From CAWIJJ01 sp963836425 (GTDB taxonomy: Bacteria; Acidobacteriota; Terriglobia; Bryobacterales; Bryobacteraceae): 64,000 nt of DNA. Shown here in pieces: positions 35,122-44,643 of the stretch (positions within the stretch are counted from its first letter, which is position 1; each line of letters starts with the position of its first letter). The position numbers and the translations under genes were made by a program. The notes under the pieces are model-generated. The model saw only the letters and a list, made by a program, of their open reading frames with translations, was not told the origin of the DNA and ran no database searches. The stretch lies in contig CAWIJJ010000020.1 of assembly GCA_963836425.1 (NCBI GenBank), positions 1 through 64,000 of the forward strand, read 5' to 3'.

Positions 35122-37914
35122 TCACTGGACGTTTAGCGTGGCTGGGGTGCTGGGCACGCCGCCGACGGTGACCACTACCGCCTGGTTGCCCACGGGCGCA
35201 TTGTCCGGAATGGTGAAGTTGAGTTGTGTAACCCCGACCAGGCCGCTCGGGATACCGATGAACTGGATGGTGGCGGGAACATTGCCCACGGTGACCGAAA
35301 CCGACTGCTGCGGCCTTGGCAGGTTGGCGAGCGCGGTACGCGAGGACGGCGTATTGCCGGTCGGCAATGTCGGCGTGACCCTGCCTTCGCCCGTCACAAA
35401 CAGGGTTATGGTTTCACCGCGGCGGCCGCTGCGAAACGGGTTGATGGCGCCATCCGGAAAGGTAAAGATGCCCGGCCCGGCGTCGGTTACACGGAACCGA
35501 TAGGTGACCTCTTCATATGGGTTGCTCAAGAGGAGTGTGGCGTTGCCGGGCTGTGTTTCGTAAGGGATCTGGATGTTCACCTGAGCCGGCGAAACGTAAT
35601 AGATCGGCGCGGCCACTCCGTTTATGTAAGCGGCGAAGCTGCCCAGGAAATCGGGCAGGGGAATGGCGCCGGCGGACTGCGCGAGCGCGCCCATGCCGGT
35701 GCCGTACACGCTCAGAATCATGCCCGGTGCGAACACCGCCTGGCCGGACGCCGCATTACTGATGCCGCCTACTCCCAACCTGGAACGCGCCGCCTGGAAC
35801 GGTACCGACAATTGCGTGTTCCACGTGAAGCCGCCGGCGTCGATTCCGGTGAAGTTGAAAACCACCGTCTTGGGGGGAGTGACATTCAGTCCCATGGACG
35901 CCCTGATCGATCCGTGCGCGGGAATCGAAGCGCTTCCGAACAGGGCGCCGATTTGCGAAGTGTAGTCCGCGCCGTCCATCGAGAAACCGGTCAGGGTTGT
36001 CCCGATACCGTTGTCTTCGCTGAGCTGGAGTTCGAATGTCCAGCCGTTACCGGTTGAATCGGCGGGTTTCTGAAAGACGGGATTCTGGTCGATGGTAGCG
36101 GTGACCGCGGAAAAGCGTGCCGGGCTGGCACTCCATGCCTTAGCCAAATTGAACGCGTCTACCGACCCCAAGCCGGTGGCGCTATCGTAACCCGGTCCGG
36201 CAGGGTGTCCCACCTTGCCGTTCACGCATTGGGGGGAGCCGCCTGCGCACGGCACGGCATTATCGCCGCCCACTACATCGTGGAACGCCTGCGGCGCCGA
36301 TTGCGCGAGGTGGTACAACGCCGGGTTGATGTTGCCCAAACCGGGCTGCGATTGCGCGCCGGTGGAAATCAGGTATTGGTTGAGCAACGCAACGATGCCC
36401 GCCATGGTGGGCGCCGCCGCGGAGGTGCCGCCGAAATAGGCGCCGCTGCCGCCGGTATAGACGTAGTAACCCACATGGTTCGCCGAGGAGGTGAGCGAGA
36501 GGTCGGGGACATGCCGCGCGCCGTCGTTCGGCACGCCGGGCCCGGCTTGCCAGGAGGGACGTGTGAAATAGATGCTGGCTCCGCCGCCGCCGGAGGCAAG
36601 TCCGCCGCCCAGCGAGGTGTCGTTCCAAACTACCTCCGGGATATAGGAGAGCGCGGACGCGCCGTTGGGCGAGTTGAATCCGTTCCAGTAGGCGCCTCCG
36701 GCGTCGTTGAACGTGGTTCCACCCATGGCGGTAATTTCGGGCATGCTGGCCGGAGAATCCACGGCAAGACCGTTCTGTGCGGTGAGGGCGTCACGGTCCT
36801 CGCAATCCGCCGCGCCGGCGTCCCCTGCAGCGGCTACCCAGGTGATGCCTTGGGCGTTGGCTTGGCGGGCAACGGACTGAAAGTCGGGCAAGTCCACCAG
36901 GTCGGCCTGCTCGCAGAGGCCGTAGCTCATGCTCAGCACGGGCGCGACGTTCTGGTCCACCGCGTACATCGCGGATTGCCAGACGTCGGTCGAGTAAACG
37001 TACACGATGGTCGCCTTGCGAGCCACGGCGCCGGCCCACTGGAGGTCGAGATTCGCTTCGTCTATGTCACCGGAGCGGACACCGGGGTTGCGGCTGCCCG
37101 GCACCAGCACCTGTTGCAGGTCCATGGCGGGAAGATTGAATTTCGTGCGGAAGGCAGTCAGGTCGCTGGTGCGGAGGCTGCTCTGCCCGACCACGGCGAG
37201 TTTTTGCCCGCTGCCGTCTATGCCGGCGTCATAAAGGGGAGCAATGTTGTAGATGGTGGCGATGTCGTCGGGCGCGAGGTTGTGGGATCCGGAGGCCGAG
37301 GTCATGTTGGCAGTGGGCCTGCGCAGCCGCGGCTGCATGCCGAAGTCATTGAGACCCCGGATGTTCGACACGATGCTCGAAATGGCGGCGGGAACCGACG
37401 GATCGCTGGAGTTGGAAAAATGCGTCTCGGCCCCTTCGCGGAACCGGTGAATCTCCGTGCGGAAAGTCTTGCGTATCTGGCCGGCGATGCCGGTGAACGT
37501 GATCCACCTGCGGCTGCGCGCGACTTCCTGCACCGTGAAACCTTCGGAACGAAGCCAGGCAGCGATCTGTTCCGTGTCCGCTGAGTTGACGCCGAAGCGG
37601 GCGGCGTACTCCTCTGGAGTGAGCCACTTGTGGTAATTGGGGGAGGCCGGATCCTGTTGCTCGGCCAGCAATTGGCGCAAAGCATCCTGCTGTTCAGCGG
37701 AGGACTTCAGCATCACCGTCATCACCGGCATGGGGAATGCGTCCTCCACGCGGCCCAGATCGTCGACGGCACGCGCTTTGGCGGGAACCCGGTCCCGTAA
37801 CACCTGGGTGCGTGACGAATCGATCCGGGAAATGCGGTTCTGTTGGGCGGAACTCGTTGAAAACCAAAGGAAAACTGTCGGCAAGGCGACGGACAATATT
37901 CTGCGGATACGCAT
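35122..37914 (-). CDS. Secreted sedolisin (S53, kumamolisin type) with TIGR03437-like C-terminal region
   Basis: 930 aa. Signal peptide to ~residue 23. Residues ~45-195 are a pro-kumamolisin activation domain (PASPNYHKWLTPEEYAARFG). The peptidase has Glu286 and Asp290 in SGDIDEANLD, the oxyanion Asp365 in AAAGDAGAAD and Ser498 in FGGTSAAAPT, plus FHDVVGGDNAVPC near the calcium site. Residues ~595-700 are a linker beta domain and ~710-930 the TIGR03437 type region found widely in Solibacter (GGISNAASGQAVFAPGMILSVYGTGMG ... PYEEVTYRFRV). Acidic endopeptidase for external protein digestion. ATG start is followed by basic residues typical of signal peptides. Confidence 0.93.
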   Translation of the reverse strand: MRIRRILSVALPTVFLWFSTSSAQQNRISRIDSSRTQVLRDRVPAKARAVDDLGRVEDAFPMPVMTVMLKSSAEQQDALRQLLAEQQDPASPNYHKWLTPEEYAARFGVNSADTEQIAAWLRSEGFTVQEVARSRRWITFTGIAGQIRKTFRTEIHRFREGAETHFSNSSDPSVPAAISSIVSNIRGLNDFGMQPRLRRPTANMTSASGSHNLAPDDIATIYNIAPLYDAGIDGSGQKLAVVGQSSLRTSDLTAFRTKFNLPAMDLQQVLVPGSRNPGVRSGDIDEANLDLQWAGAVARKATIVYVYSTDVWQSAMYAVDQNVAPVLSMSYGLCEQADLVDLPDFQSVARQANAQGITWVAAAGDAGAADCEDRDALTAQNGLAVDSPASMPEITAMGGTTFNDAGGAYWNGFNSPNGASALSYIPEVVWNDTSLGGGLASGGGGASIYFTRPSWQAGPGVPNDGARHVPDLSLTSSANHVGYYVYTGGSGAYFGGTSAAAPTMAGIVALLNQYLISTGAQSQPGLGNINPALYHLAQSAPQAFHDVVGGDNAVPCAGGSPQCVNGKVGHPAGPGYDSATGLGSVDAFNLAKAWSASPARFSAVTATIDQNPVFQKPADSTGNGWTFELQLSEDNGIGTTLTGFSMDGADYTSQIGALFGSASIPAHGSIRASMGLNVTPPKTVVFNFTGIDAGGFTWNTQLSVPFQAARSRLGVGGISNAASGQAVFAPGMILSVYGTGMGALAQSAGAIPLPDFLGSFAAYINGVAAPIYYVSPAQVNIQIPYETQPGNATLLLSNPYEEVTYRFRVTDAGPGIFTFPDGAINPFRSGRRGETITLFVTGEGRVTPTLPTGNTPSSRTALANLPRPQQSVSVTVGNVPATIQFIGIPSGLVGVTQLNFTIPDNAPVGNQAVVVTVGGVPSTPATLNVQ

Positions 37915-38003
37915 GAGTCTCCAGGGGTTTACGCGGACGATAAAGTAGACGTTTCGGCAGTGTTCCGCGTTTCCCGTGCAGCCGCTGCCGATATGCTGGG
38001 TTT

Positions 38004-39098
38004 ATGCTTGTTTCAGAAATCGATACCCCGGCCCTGGTTGTGGACCTGGATATCCTGGAGCGAAACCTGGCGCGGGTGGCCGATTACACCCGCCGCCACG
38101 GGCTGCGGCTGCGGCCCCATACCAAGACGCACAAGTCCGTGATGCTGGGCCGCCGGCAACTCCAAAGCGGTGCGGCCGGCCTGACAGTGGCCAAAGTATC
38201 CGAGGCCGAGGTGATGCTGCAGGCGGGACCGGAAGACATGCTGGTGGCGTTTCCGATCATCGGCCGGCAAAAGCTCGAACGGCTGATGGAGGTGGCGCGG
38301 CGGACGCGGGTCACGGTTGCGCTGGACAGCGCCTTTGCCGCGCGACAGCTTGCCGGAGCCGCGCGCGACGCCCAGGTCGAGATCGGCGTGCTTGCCGAGA
38401 TGGACGCCGGCCTGGGACGAGTGGGAGTCGCTCCGGGCGAGCCGCTGCTCGATCTGGCGCGCGCGATTCAAAAGCTGGCGAACCTGACTTTCGAAGGGAT
38501 CGCGTTCTATGCCGGGCAGGTGAAAACGCTGGACGAAAGCGGCCTGCGCGCACTGGCTGCCGTGGGTGCCATGCTGCGCTGCGCGATTGAGGACTTCCGC
38601 CGCGCGGGCATCAAGGTCGGGATCGTGAGCGGCGGTTCGACCCCCACTCTGTTCCATTCCCATGAACTCGAAGGTCTGAACGAGATTCGCCCCGGCACTT
38701 ACGTTTTCAACGACATCAATACCGTCCGGAGCGGTGGCTGCGCGCTCGAGGACTGTGCCGCCTCGATCCTGGTAACAGTCGTGTCCGCCGTGCGGCCGGG
38801 GCACGCCATCGTGGACGGCGGGTCCAAGACGTTCTCTTCGGACCGGCTCGCCAACCCGGCCGAGGTAACGTTCGGATATGTCCGGGAGGCTCCGGAGGCC
38901 AAATTTCACAAAATGAACGAGGAGCACGGCTTTCTGGACATCAGTTGCGCAGGAGTGGAACTGGCTGCCGGAGACCGCCTGCGCGTCATTCCCAATCACA
39001 TTTGCGTGGCGGTAAACCTGCACGAACGCGTCTACGGCGTCCGCGGCGGCAATGTGGTCGAGACGTGGACGGTGGACGCGCGGGGTAAGTTGCAATAG
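38004..39098 (+). CDS. PLP-dependent D-threonine aldolase/DSD1-like enzyme
   Basis: 364 aa. Alanine-racemase-N-type TIM barrel with DTPALVVDLDILERNLARVADY and the PLP Lys in RPHTKTHKS. The C-terminal metal-binding part HICVAVNLHERVYGVRGGNVVETW is that of D-threonine aldolase or D-serine dehydratase, which use a divalent ion beside PLP. It cleaves D-3-hydroxy amino acids to glycine and aldehyde, or deaminates D-serine; which of the two cannot be told. ATG start; small gap to the S53 gene, which is divergent. Confidence 0.88.
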   Translation: MLVSEIDTPALVVDLDILERNLARVADYTRRHGLRLRPHTKTHKSVMLGRRQLQSGAAGLTVAKVSEAEVMLQAGPEDMLVAFPIIGRQKLERLMEVARRTRVTVALDSAFAARQLAGAARDAQVEIGVLAEMDAGLGRVGVAPGEPLLDLARAIQKLANLTFEGIAFYAGQVKTLDESGLRALAAVGAMLRCAIEDFRRAGIKVGIVSGGSTPTLFHSHELEGLNEIRPGTYVFNDINTVRSGGCALEDCAASILVTVVSAVRPGHAIVDGGSKTFSSDRLANPAEVTFGYVREAPEAKFHKMNEEHGFLDISCAGVELAAGDRLRVIPNHICVAVNLHERVYGVRGGNVVETWTVDARGKLQ

Positions 39099-39202
39099 CG
39101 GACAGCGCATTCCCAGAGGTGGACAGCGTCCGGTTCACAACCGCGTGAAAACCCGGCTCTCGGGGCGGCAAGGCGCGTGCTCCGCAGGGAGCGGAGGAAA
39201 GT

Positions 39203-39637
39203 ATGCCCAAGAAGGAAAGGATTCGCGAAGCGCTGACCGGCCTGCCCACGCTCGATTACCTGATGAAGCGGATCGAGTTGGGCTGGAAGCCTACGGCCAT
39301 CGAGTGGGAGCGCGATATTGTGCCGGAGGGCGTCGAGCAGCAATGGTCTGAGGAGATCCCCTATGGCCTCCAGGTTTCGTCGGACTGCGCGGGCCTGGTG
39401 GAGAACCCCTCCGAACGGGAGATCATTACGCTTGCGATCGACATGATCGTGGATGACTGCCCGCTGTCGCGGGTGGCTTCGGAACTGAACCAGCGCGGCT
39501 ACAAGACCCGTGATGGCCAGCCATGGGGACCGAGCGACCTGTTCAGCCTGCTGCCGCGGATGATCCAGGTAGGTCCCAAGCTGTTTACGAGCGAGCAGTG
39601 GATGACGCGCCGGCAGCGCCTCCCGCGCGTGGTGTGA
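39203..39637 (+). CDS. Recombinase-domain-like small protein
   Basis: 144 aa. The C-terminal ~70 residues (NPSEREIITLAIDMIVDDCPLSRVASELNQRGYKTRDGQPWGPSDLFSLL) look like the helical 'recombinase' domain that follows the catalytic domain in large serine recombinases. The resolvase catalytic domain with its Ser is missing, and the N-terminal half has a helical stretch PTLDYLMKRIELGW. It may be a DNA-binding protein or a domesticated remnant. A GGAGGAAAG site precedes the ATG. 30 bp before the DUF1697 gene on the same strand. Confidence 0.7.
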   Translation: MPKKERIREALTGLPTLDYLMKRIELGWKPTAIEWERDIVPEGVEQQWSEEIPYGLQVSSDCAGLVENPSEREIITLAIDMIVDDCPLSRVASELNQRGYKTRDGQPWGPSDLFSLLPRMIQVGPKLFTSEQWMTRRQRLPRVV

Positions 39638-39667
39638 AAACACGGGCGGCGGTGCGATGCTGGATAG

Positions 39668-40222
39668 ATGCCCGTCGTCGTTTCCATGCTTCGCGGCGTC
39701 AACCTGGGGCCGCACAACCGCATCAAGATGGACGTCTTGCGCGCGCTGTATGAATCATTGGGGCTGCGTAACGTCCAAAGCTACGTGCAGAGCGGAAATA
39801 TTCTGTACCAGACGGCGAAGCGCGACCTTGAAGCCGTGGCGCGGCAGATTGAAAAGGCGATGCTGGAACGCCACGGCATTCGCACCGTGGTGATCCAGAG
39901 GTCCTGCGAGGACCTGCGCGGGGTGGTCGAGCGGAATCCTTTTTCGGGCCGGGAAGTCGACCCGGCAAGGCTGGGAGTGACGTTCCTGCGCGAGGATCCG
40001 GGGCAGGTGGCCCGCGACCAGGCTGCGGCGCTGGCCGTGGGACCGGAAGAGATGCATCTCACCGGCCGCGAGATGTACGTCTATTACGTGAACGGTTTCG
40101 CGCGCACGAAATTTCCAGCGGTCGCCATCGAGAAGGCCTTAAAGACCACCGGCACGACGCGAAACTGGAACAGCGTCACGAAGCTGCTGGAGCTTTCCGA
40201 AGCCGCTGCAACTCGCCGATAA
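39668..40222 (+). CDS. DUF1697 family protein
   Basis: 184 aa. Family marks: VVVSMLRGVNLGPHNRIKMDVLRALYESLGLRNVQSYVQSGNIL at the start, VERNPF in the middle, and GFARTKFPAVAIEKALKTTGTTRNWNSVTKL at the end. The family has a ferredoxin-like fold but no proven function. Its 3' end overlaps the last 47 bp of the convergent acyltransferase gene, and both C-termini read as normal, so the overlap is real. ATG start. Confidence 0.88.
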   Translation: MPVVVSMLRGVNLGPHNRIKMDVLRALYESLGLRNVQSYVQSGNILYQTAKRDLEAVARQIEKAMLERHGIRTVVIQRSCEDLRGVVERNPFSGREVDPARLGVTFLREDPGQVARDQAAALAVGPEEMHLTGREMYVYYVNGFARTKFPAVAIEKALKTTGTTRNWNSVTKLLELSEAAATRR

Positions 40223-40850
40223 TTTGTTCCCGCACGGCATCCCGAAGGGCGCCGCTCTTCCAACCTTCCGGCGACACCGGCTCGAGGATCGTGAGGCTGA
40301 TATCCTGCGAAGGGCCGAAAATCCACGTGTTTCGCGGGAGAGCGTCCCCCGAGCCCGCTACCACCAGGGGCAGAATCGGGATCTTTTCGCGGATGGCGAG
40401 CTGGAACGGCCCTTCGTTGAAAGGGAGCACTTCGCCGGTGCGCGAGCGCGTTCCCTCGGGGAAGAAGACCACCGAGCATTTCTGCCGCAGGTACCTGCCG
40501 CAGCGGAGCAGGGCGCGCGCGCCTACGCTCCGGTCGCCCCGCTCCACCGGAACATCGCCCGCCATGCGCAGCATCCAGCCGATGACCGGCATACGGAACA
40601 GTTCGGCTTTGGCCAGCCATTTGGTGTCCAGGTCCAAGTGCGAAAGCACCGGGATATCGGCGAGCGATTGATGATTGCTCACCACCACGTAAGTGCCCCC
40701 GGGCTCCACGTGCCCGGTTCCGCTGATGCGGAGTTTCCAGGGATTGATGACGGCGAGTGCACGGCCGAGGTATCGAAACCAGCGCGCGGTGCGGCGGCGC
40801 AGGGGATCGCGGTCGGCGACGCGGATGGCGGCCATCAGCACCATCCACAC
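40176..40850 (-). CDS. plsC: 1-acyl-sn-glycerol-3-phosphate acyltransferase
   Basis: 224 aa in frame. Transfers an acyl chain to lysophosphatidic acid at the membrane, in phospholipid synthesis. Motifs: NHQSLADIP (HX4D), GDVPVERGD, FFPEGTRS and PLVVAGSG. The start looks damaged: ATG 40908, 8 bp after the previous gene, leads into MLKVLRSL, then a frame change is needed before WIWGASVSLILVW, a membrane helix that joins the PlsC frame. Deleting one T from CTTATGG (~40884-40889) would mend it. Translation might otherwise start at GTG 40850, inside the helix. Confidence 0.88.
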   Translation of the reverse strand: MWMVLMAAIRVADRDPLRRRTARWFRYLGRALAVINPWKLRISGTGHVEPGGTYVVVSNHQSLADIPVLSHLDLDTKWLAKAELFRMPVIGWMLRMAGDVPVERGDRSVGARALLRCGRYLRQKCSVVFFPEGTRSRTGEVLPFNEGPFQLAIREKIPILPLVVAGSGDALPRNTWIFGPSQDISLTILEPVSPEGWKSGALRDAVREQIIGELQRLRKAPAAS

Positions 40851-40915
40851 CAGGATCAGGGATACGCTGGCGCCCCAGATCCATAAGCGAACGGAGTACT
40901 TTCAGCATGGCGAAA

Positions 40916-43558
40916 TTACTGCCGCGGGTCCGGCCTGACCAGCAAGTCCTGGTTGTAAGTGCGGCCGTCCACGGTCAGTGTGACGGTGTAAGTGCCGGGC
41001 GGCATCCACGCGCCTTGCGCGATGGGGGTATCGCCCCGAATCGCCGAAATCGGCGCGCCGCCACGTCCGCCGCCTGCCGCCGGCGCTGCATGCAGGTCCC
41101 ACACGAAGCGGTGCATCCCGGGTTCCGCGGACAGACGCTCGAAAGGACGCAGCCAGTAGCCTGCCACGGGCATGGGCGGTACTGCGGGAGCCCGGTCGCT
41201 GCTCGAGAACCGGCGGACGAGACGGCCCGTGCTGTCCGCGACTTGCAGCGTGATGGGACCCGAAGGCGCGGACCTCAAATTGTAGTAAAGGATGGCGCCG
41301 TCTGGCGGATTCCTGCCGGCCGGTTCTTCGGGAGGCAGCGGCGTATCCGTATTCGTGTTGCGCGGGAAGCGGTAGACGGGTCGCGGGGCGAACAGCCAGG
41401 CGGCGGAGGCGGCGTTCTCCGCCGTGAGCTCGCGGAGCGGCGATATGTCGTCCAGGATCCAGAAGCTGCGCCCATGCGTGCCGGCCACGATGTCGCCTTC
41501 GTGCACGACCAGGTCGCGGATGGAGGTGGCGGGCATGTTGAGGCGCAGCGGCATCCAGTCGTCGCCGTCGTTGAGCGAAACATACACGGCCAGTTCCGTT
41601 CCGGCGTACAGCAGGCCTTTGCGCACCGGATCCTCGCGCACGGTGTTGACGGGCGAAGCGGGCAGGCCCCGGACGATTTCCTTCCACGTGGCGCCGCCGT
41701 CATGGGTGCGCCAGATGTGCGGCTTCAGATCGTCAAGGCGGAATCGGTTGATGGCTGCATAGACGGTCTGGTCGTCGAAGTGGGATGCGTCGAGCTGTGA
41801 AACCTTGCTCCAGGGCGTGAGCGCGGGTGGGGTAACGTCTTTCCAGGTCCTGCCGCCGTCGCGGGTGAGGTGAATGAGGCCGTCGTCGGTGCCGGCCCAA
41901 AGGACGTCCACGTTGAGGTTGGAGGGGGCTATGGCGTAGACCACGCCGCGACGGGTGGCCTGCTGTTTCGCATCGGCGGGATAGGATCCGACGCTCGGCG
42001 GCAGGTCGTAAGTAGCACGCGAAAGGTCCGGACTGATCTCGCTCCAGGTCTCGCCGCCATTGGTGGTCCTGAGGACCATCTGAGCGCCGAGATAGAGCAC
42101 GTGCGGATCGACGGGCGAAAAGAGCAGGGGCGCGGTGCGGAGATAGCGGTAATTGCCGCGCGGGGAGACGCGCTGCACCTCGCCGGTACGCTTGTTGTAG
42201 CGGCTGACGCGCCCGCCGTAGATGATGTTCGGGTCGAGCGGGTCGGGCGCAATGTAGGCGTACTCCTCCGCTCCCACCGGATGCCATTCGCGAAACGTGA
42301 TCTGGCCGTCGTTGCCGCGGCTTGCGATGCCCACCGAGCCGCTCTCCTGCTGCCCGCCGTACACGTTGTACGGAATCTGGTTATCGGTGATGACGTGATA
42401 GAACTGCGCGGTTGGCTGGTTGTACCAGGAACTCCACGTGTCTCCGTTGTTGACCGAGATGGAGGCGCCCTGGTCGGTGGCGAGAAGTAGAATTTCGGGG
42501 TGCTGCGGGTTGATCCACAGATTGTGGTAATCGTCGCCGCCGGGCGCGCCCTTAACCACAGTGAACGTCTTTCCGGCATCGGCGGAGCGGTAGAAGGCGA
42601 TGTTGGCGGAGTAGACCACGTCTTTGTTGCGCGGATCCACGCGCACGCAGGCGAAATCGTTGCCGCGGCCGTTAATCCGGTTGTCTGTGTTGACCAGGCT
42701 CCAGGATGCTCCAGCGTCGCTCGAGATGTACAGGCCACCCCGTTCGCGCGATTCCACCACGGCGTACAGGCGAGTGGGATCGCTGGGGGCGACGGCGATG
42801 CCGATACGGCCGAGCCCCTGGGCAAAAGCGGGCAGGCCGTTGGTTAACGGGTTCCAGGTATCGCCACCGTCCGTGGATTTGAAAATGCCGCTGGCCGGGC
42901 CGGTGAACACGCCGTTTTCCCATGGTCCCTGCTGGGCCTGCCAGAGCACCGCATAGACGATTTGGGGGTTGCGGGGATCGAACGCGAGGTCGCTCGCGCC
43001 GGTCTGCTCGTTCTTGTAGAGCACCTTGCGCCAGGTGGCGCCGCCGTCGGTAGTGCGGAAGACGCCGCGCTCGGCGTTGGGGCCGTAGGGGTGCCCGAGC
43101 ACGGCGACGAAGACGCGGTCCGGGTTTCGCGGATCCACGATCATGGCGGCAATCTGCTGGCCGTCGCGAAGACCGGTGTTGCGCCAGGTTTTGCCGCCGT
43201 CCGTGGACTTGTAGACGCCGTCTCCCACGGAAAGGTCGGGCCGCTGGAGGCCCTCGCCGCTGCCCGCATAAATGACGTCGGGATTGGATGGGGCCACTGC
43301 AAGCGTGCCGATCGAACCGGTAGGCTGGCTGTCGAAGATCGGGCTCCAGGTGCGGCCGTAGTCGTCGGTTTTCCAGACGCCGCCGTTGTTCACGCCGATG
43401 TAAAAGACGTTGGGTTGGCCGGCGATGCCGTCCGCGCCCACCGTGCGCCCGGCGCGGAAAGGTCCGATCATTCGCCACTCGAAAGCCGAAAGAAAGCGCG
43501 GGTCGGTGGTCTGTGACCAAACCGAGGCGGCGAGGAGCAGGAGCGGCAGCAGACGCAT
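40916..43558 (-). CDS. Second secreted sortilin/VPS10-type BNR-repeat protein
   Basis: 880 aa from ATG 43558, followed by a signal peptide MRLLPLLLLAASVWSQ; the frame is open to 43651 without this feature. At least eleven Asp-box motifs (TDDYGRTW, TDGGKTW, TDGGATW, SDAGASW, NNGDTW, TNGGETW, RDGGRTW, HDGGATW). The C-terminal part has LPPEEPAGRNPPDGAILYYN and FVWDLHA, like the end domain of the protein at 25045. Same family as that gene but clearly diverged. Its stop is 8 bp from the PlsC start region, which suggests one transcript. Confidence 0.87.
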   Translation of the reverse strand: MRLLPLLLLAASVWSQTTDPRFLSAFEWRMIGPFRAGRTVGADGIAGQPNVFYIGVNNGGVWKTDDYGRTWSPIFDSQPTGSIGTLAVAPSNPDVIYAGSGEGLQRPDLSVGDGVYKSTDGGKTWRNTGLRDGQQIAAMIVDPRNPDRVFVAVLGHPYGPNAERGVFRTTDGGATWRKVLYKNEQTGASDLAFDPRNPQIVYAVLWQAQQGPWENGVFTGPASGIFKSTDGGDTWNPLTNGLPAFAQGLGRIGIAVAPSDPTRLYAVVESRERGGLYISSDAGASWSLVNTDNRINGRGNDFACVRVDPRNKDVVYSANIAFYRSADAGKTFTVVKGAPGGDDYHNLWINPQHPEILLLATDQGASISVNNGDTWSSWYNQPTAQFYHVITDNQIPYNVYGGQQESGSVGIASRGNDGQITFREWHPVGAEEYAYIAPDPLDPNIIYGGRVSRYNKRTGEVQRVSPRGNYRYLRTAPLLFSPVDPHVLYLGAQMVLRTTNGGETWSEISPDLSRATYDLPPSVGSYPADAKQQATRRGVVYAIAPSNLNVDVLWAGTDDGLIHLTRDGGRTWKDVTPPALTPWSKVSQLDASHFDDQTVYAAINRFRLDDLKPHIWRTHDGGATWKEIVRGLPASPVNTVREDPVRKGLLYAGTELAVYVSLNDGDDWMPLRLNMPATSIRDLVVHEGDIVAGTHGRSFWILDDISPLRELTAENAASAAWLFAPRPVYRFPRNTNTDTPLPPEEPAGRNPPDGAILYYNLRSAPSGPITLQVADSTGRLVRRFSSSDRAPAVPPMPVAGYWLRPFERLSAEPGMHRFVWDLHAAPAAGGGRGGAPISAIRGDTPIAQGAWMPPGTYTVTLTVDGRTYNQDLLVRPDPRQ

Positions 43559-43684
43559 AGAGAAAGAAAGAATAGCACCGGGCGACGGGCATGCGCTGAA
43601 CGCCCCAACAAAGACAGGTCGCCATTCGCATCCGAATCCAGCGGTTTTCATCTGATTAGCTGAACGACGGTTTACGGAGGACGA

Positions 43685-44425
43685 ATGGCAGACCTGAAGG
43701 GCAAAGTGGCTTTGGTGACCGGCGCGGCGCGAGGCATCGGAGCGGGAGTCGCGAAGCGGTTGGCGGAGGACGGAGCGGCGGTGGCGATTACCTATGCGTC
43801 ATCGACCGCCAGGGCGGAGGCGTTGGTCCGCGAAATCGAGGCAGCCGGCGGCAAGGCGCTCGCGATCCAGGCCGACAATGCCGACGCGGCGGCTGTGAAA
43901 CGGGCGGTTGCCGTGACGGTGGAGACGTTCGGGCGGCTGGACATCCTGGTCAACAACGCCGGCGTGGTAACGATCGGGATGATCGGTGAGATTTCGGATG
44001 ACGATTTCGAGCGTTCCCTATCGATCAACGTTCGCGGAGCATTCACTGCCACGCAGGAGGCTGTCCGCCACATGGGTGAGGGCGGGCGCATCATCATGGT
44101 CGGGAGCGTTAACAGTGACTTGATTCCATTTGCGGGCGCCTCCGTCTACACGTTGACAAAGGCGGCGCTGGCCGGTTTCACCCGCGGCCTGGCGCGCGAC
44201 CTCGGCCCTCGCGGGATCACGGTGAATAACATCCAGCCGGGGCCCGTTGACACCGACATGAATCCCTCAGACGGCCCAAATGCGGAGTTTCTCATGGGCC
44301 TCATCGCCGTGAAGCGTTTTGGAAAGACGAGCGAGATAGCCGGACTGGTGGCCTACCTGGCGAGCCCCGAAGCGGGCTACATCACCGGAGCGCAGATCAA
44401 GATCGACGGCGGTTTCGCCGCCTGA
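43685..44425 (+). CDS. SDR-family oxidoreductase, FabG-like
   Basis: 246 aa. Rossmann motif TGAARGIGAG, NNAG, Ser in VGSVNS and YTLTK as the catalytic Tyr-x3-Lys; the C terminus GYITGAQIKIDGGFAA is typical of classical SDRs. NADPH preference is suggested by basic residues after the Gly motif. Substrate unknown; a 3-oxoacyl or sugar-alcohol is common. A GGAGG-like stretch precedes the ATG. Confidence 0.88.
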   Translation: MADLKGKVALVTGAARGIGAGVAKRLAEDGAAVAITYASSTARAEALVREIEAAGGKALAIQADNADAAAVKRAVAVTVETFGRLDILVNNAGVVTIGMIGEISDDDFERSLSINVRGAFTATQEAVRHMGEGGRIIMVGSVNSDLIPFAGASVYTLTKAALAGFTRGLARDLGPRGITVNNIQPGPVDTDMNPSDGPNAEFLMGLIAVKRFGKTSEIAGLVAYLASPEAGYITGAQIKIDGGFAA

Positions 44426-44433
44426 GGCCCGGG

Positions 44434-44637
44434 TCAGCCGACGCACTCGAGGATGTAATACTTCTTGCCGTCGTCGCGCGCAATCTGGCCGGCGATCCGC
44501 CATTCGTGCCCGTCGGCAATATAGATGCGCCGATACGAATCGTACTCCATGCCGGCTTCGCGATGCACGCGGGACTGCTCCACTTCACGGGTGTCGCCCG
44601 GCGACCACGACGTCTTCGCGATCGGAAACGGATCCAT
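44434..44637 (-). CDS. Small hypothetical protein
   Basis: 67 aa, unrecognised. Reads as a compact basic-aromatic chain (MEYDSYRRIYIADGHEWRIAGQ, DDGKKYYILECVG). It follows the SDR gene at 44644 on the same strand by 6 bp and ends before the other SDR gene, and codon use looks like its neighbours, so it is probably real and co-transcribed with that SDR. Confidence 0.5.
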   Translation of the reverse strand: MDPFPIAKTSWSPGDTREVEQSRVHREAGMEYDSYRRIYIADGHEWRIAGQIARDDGKKYYILECVG

Positions 44638-44643
44638 GGCCGC

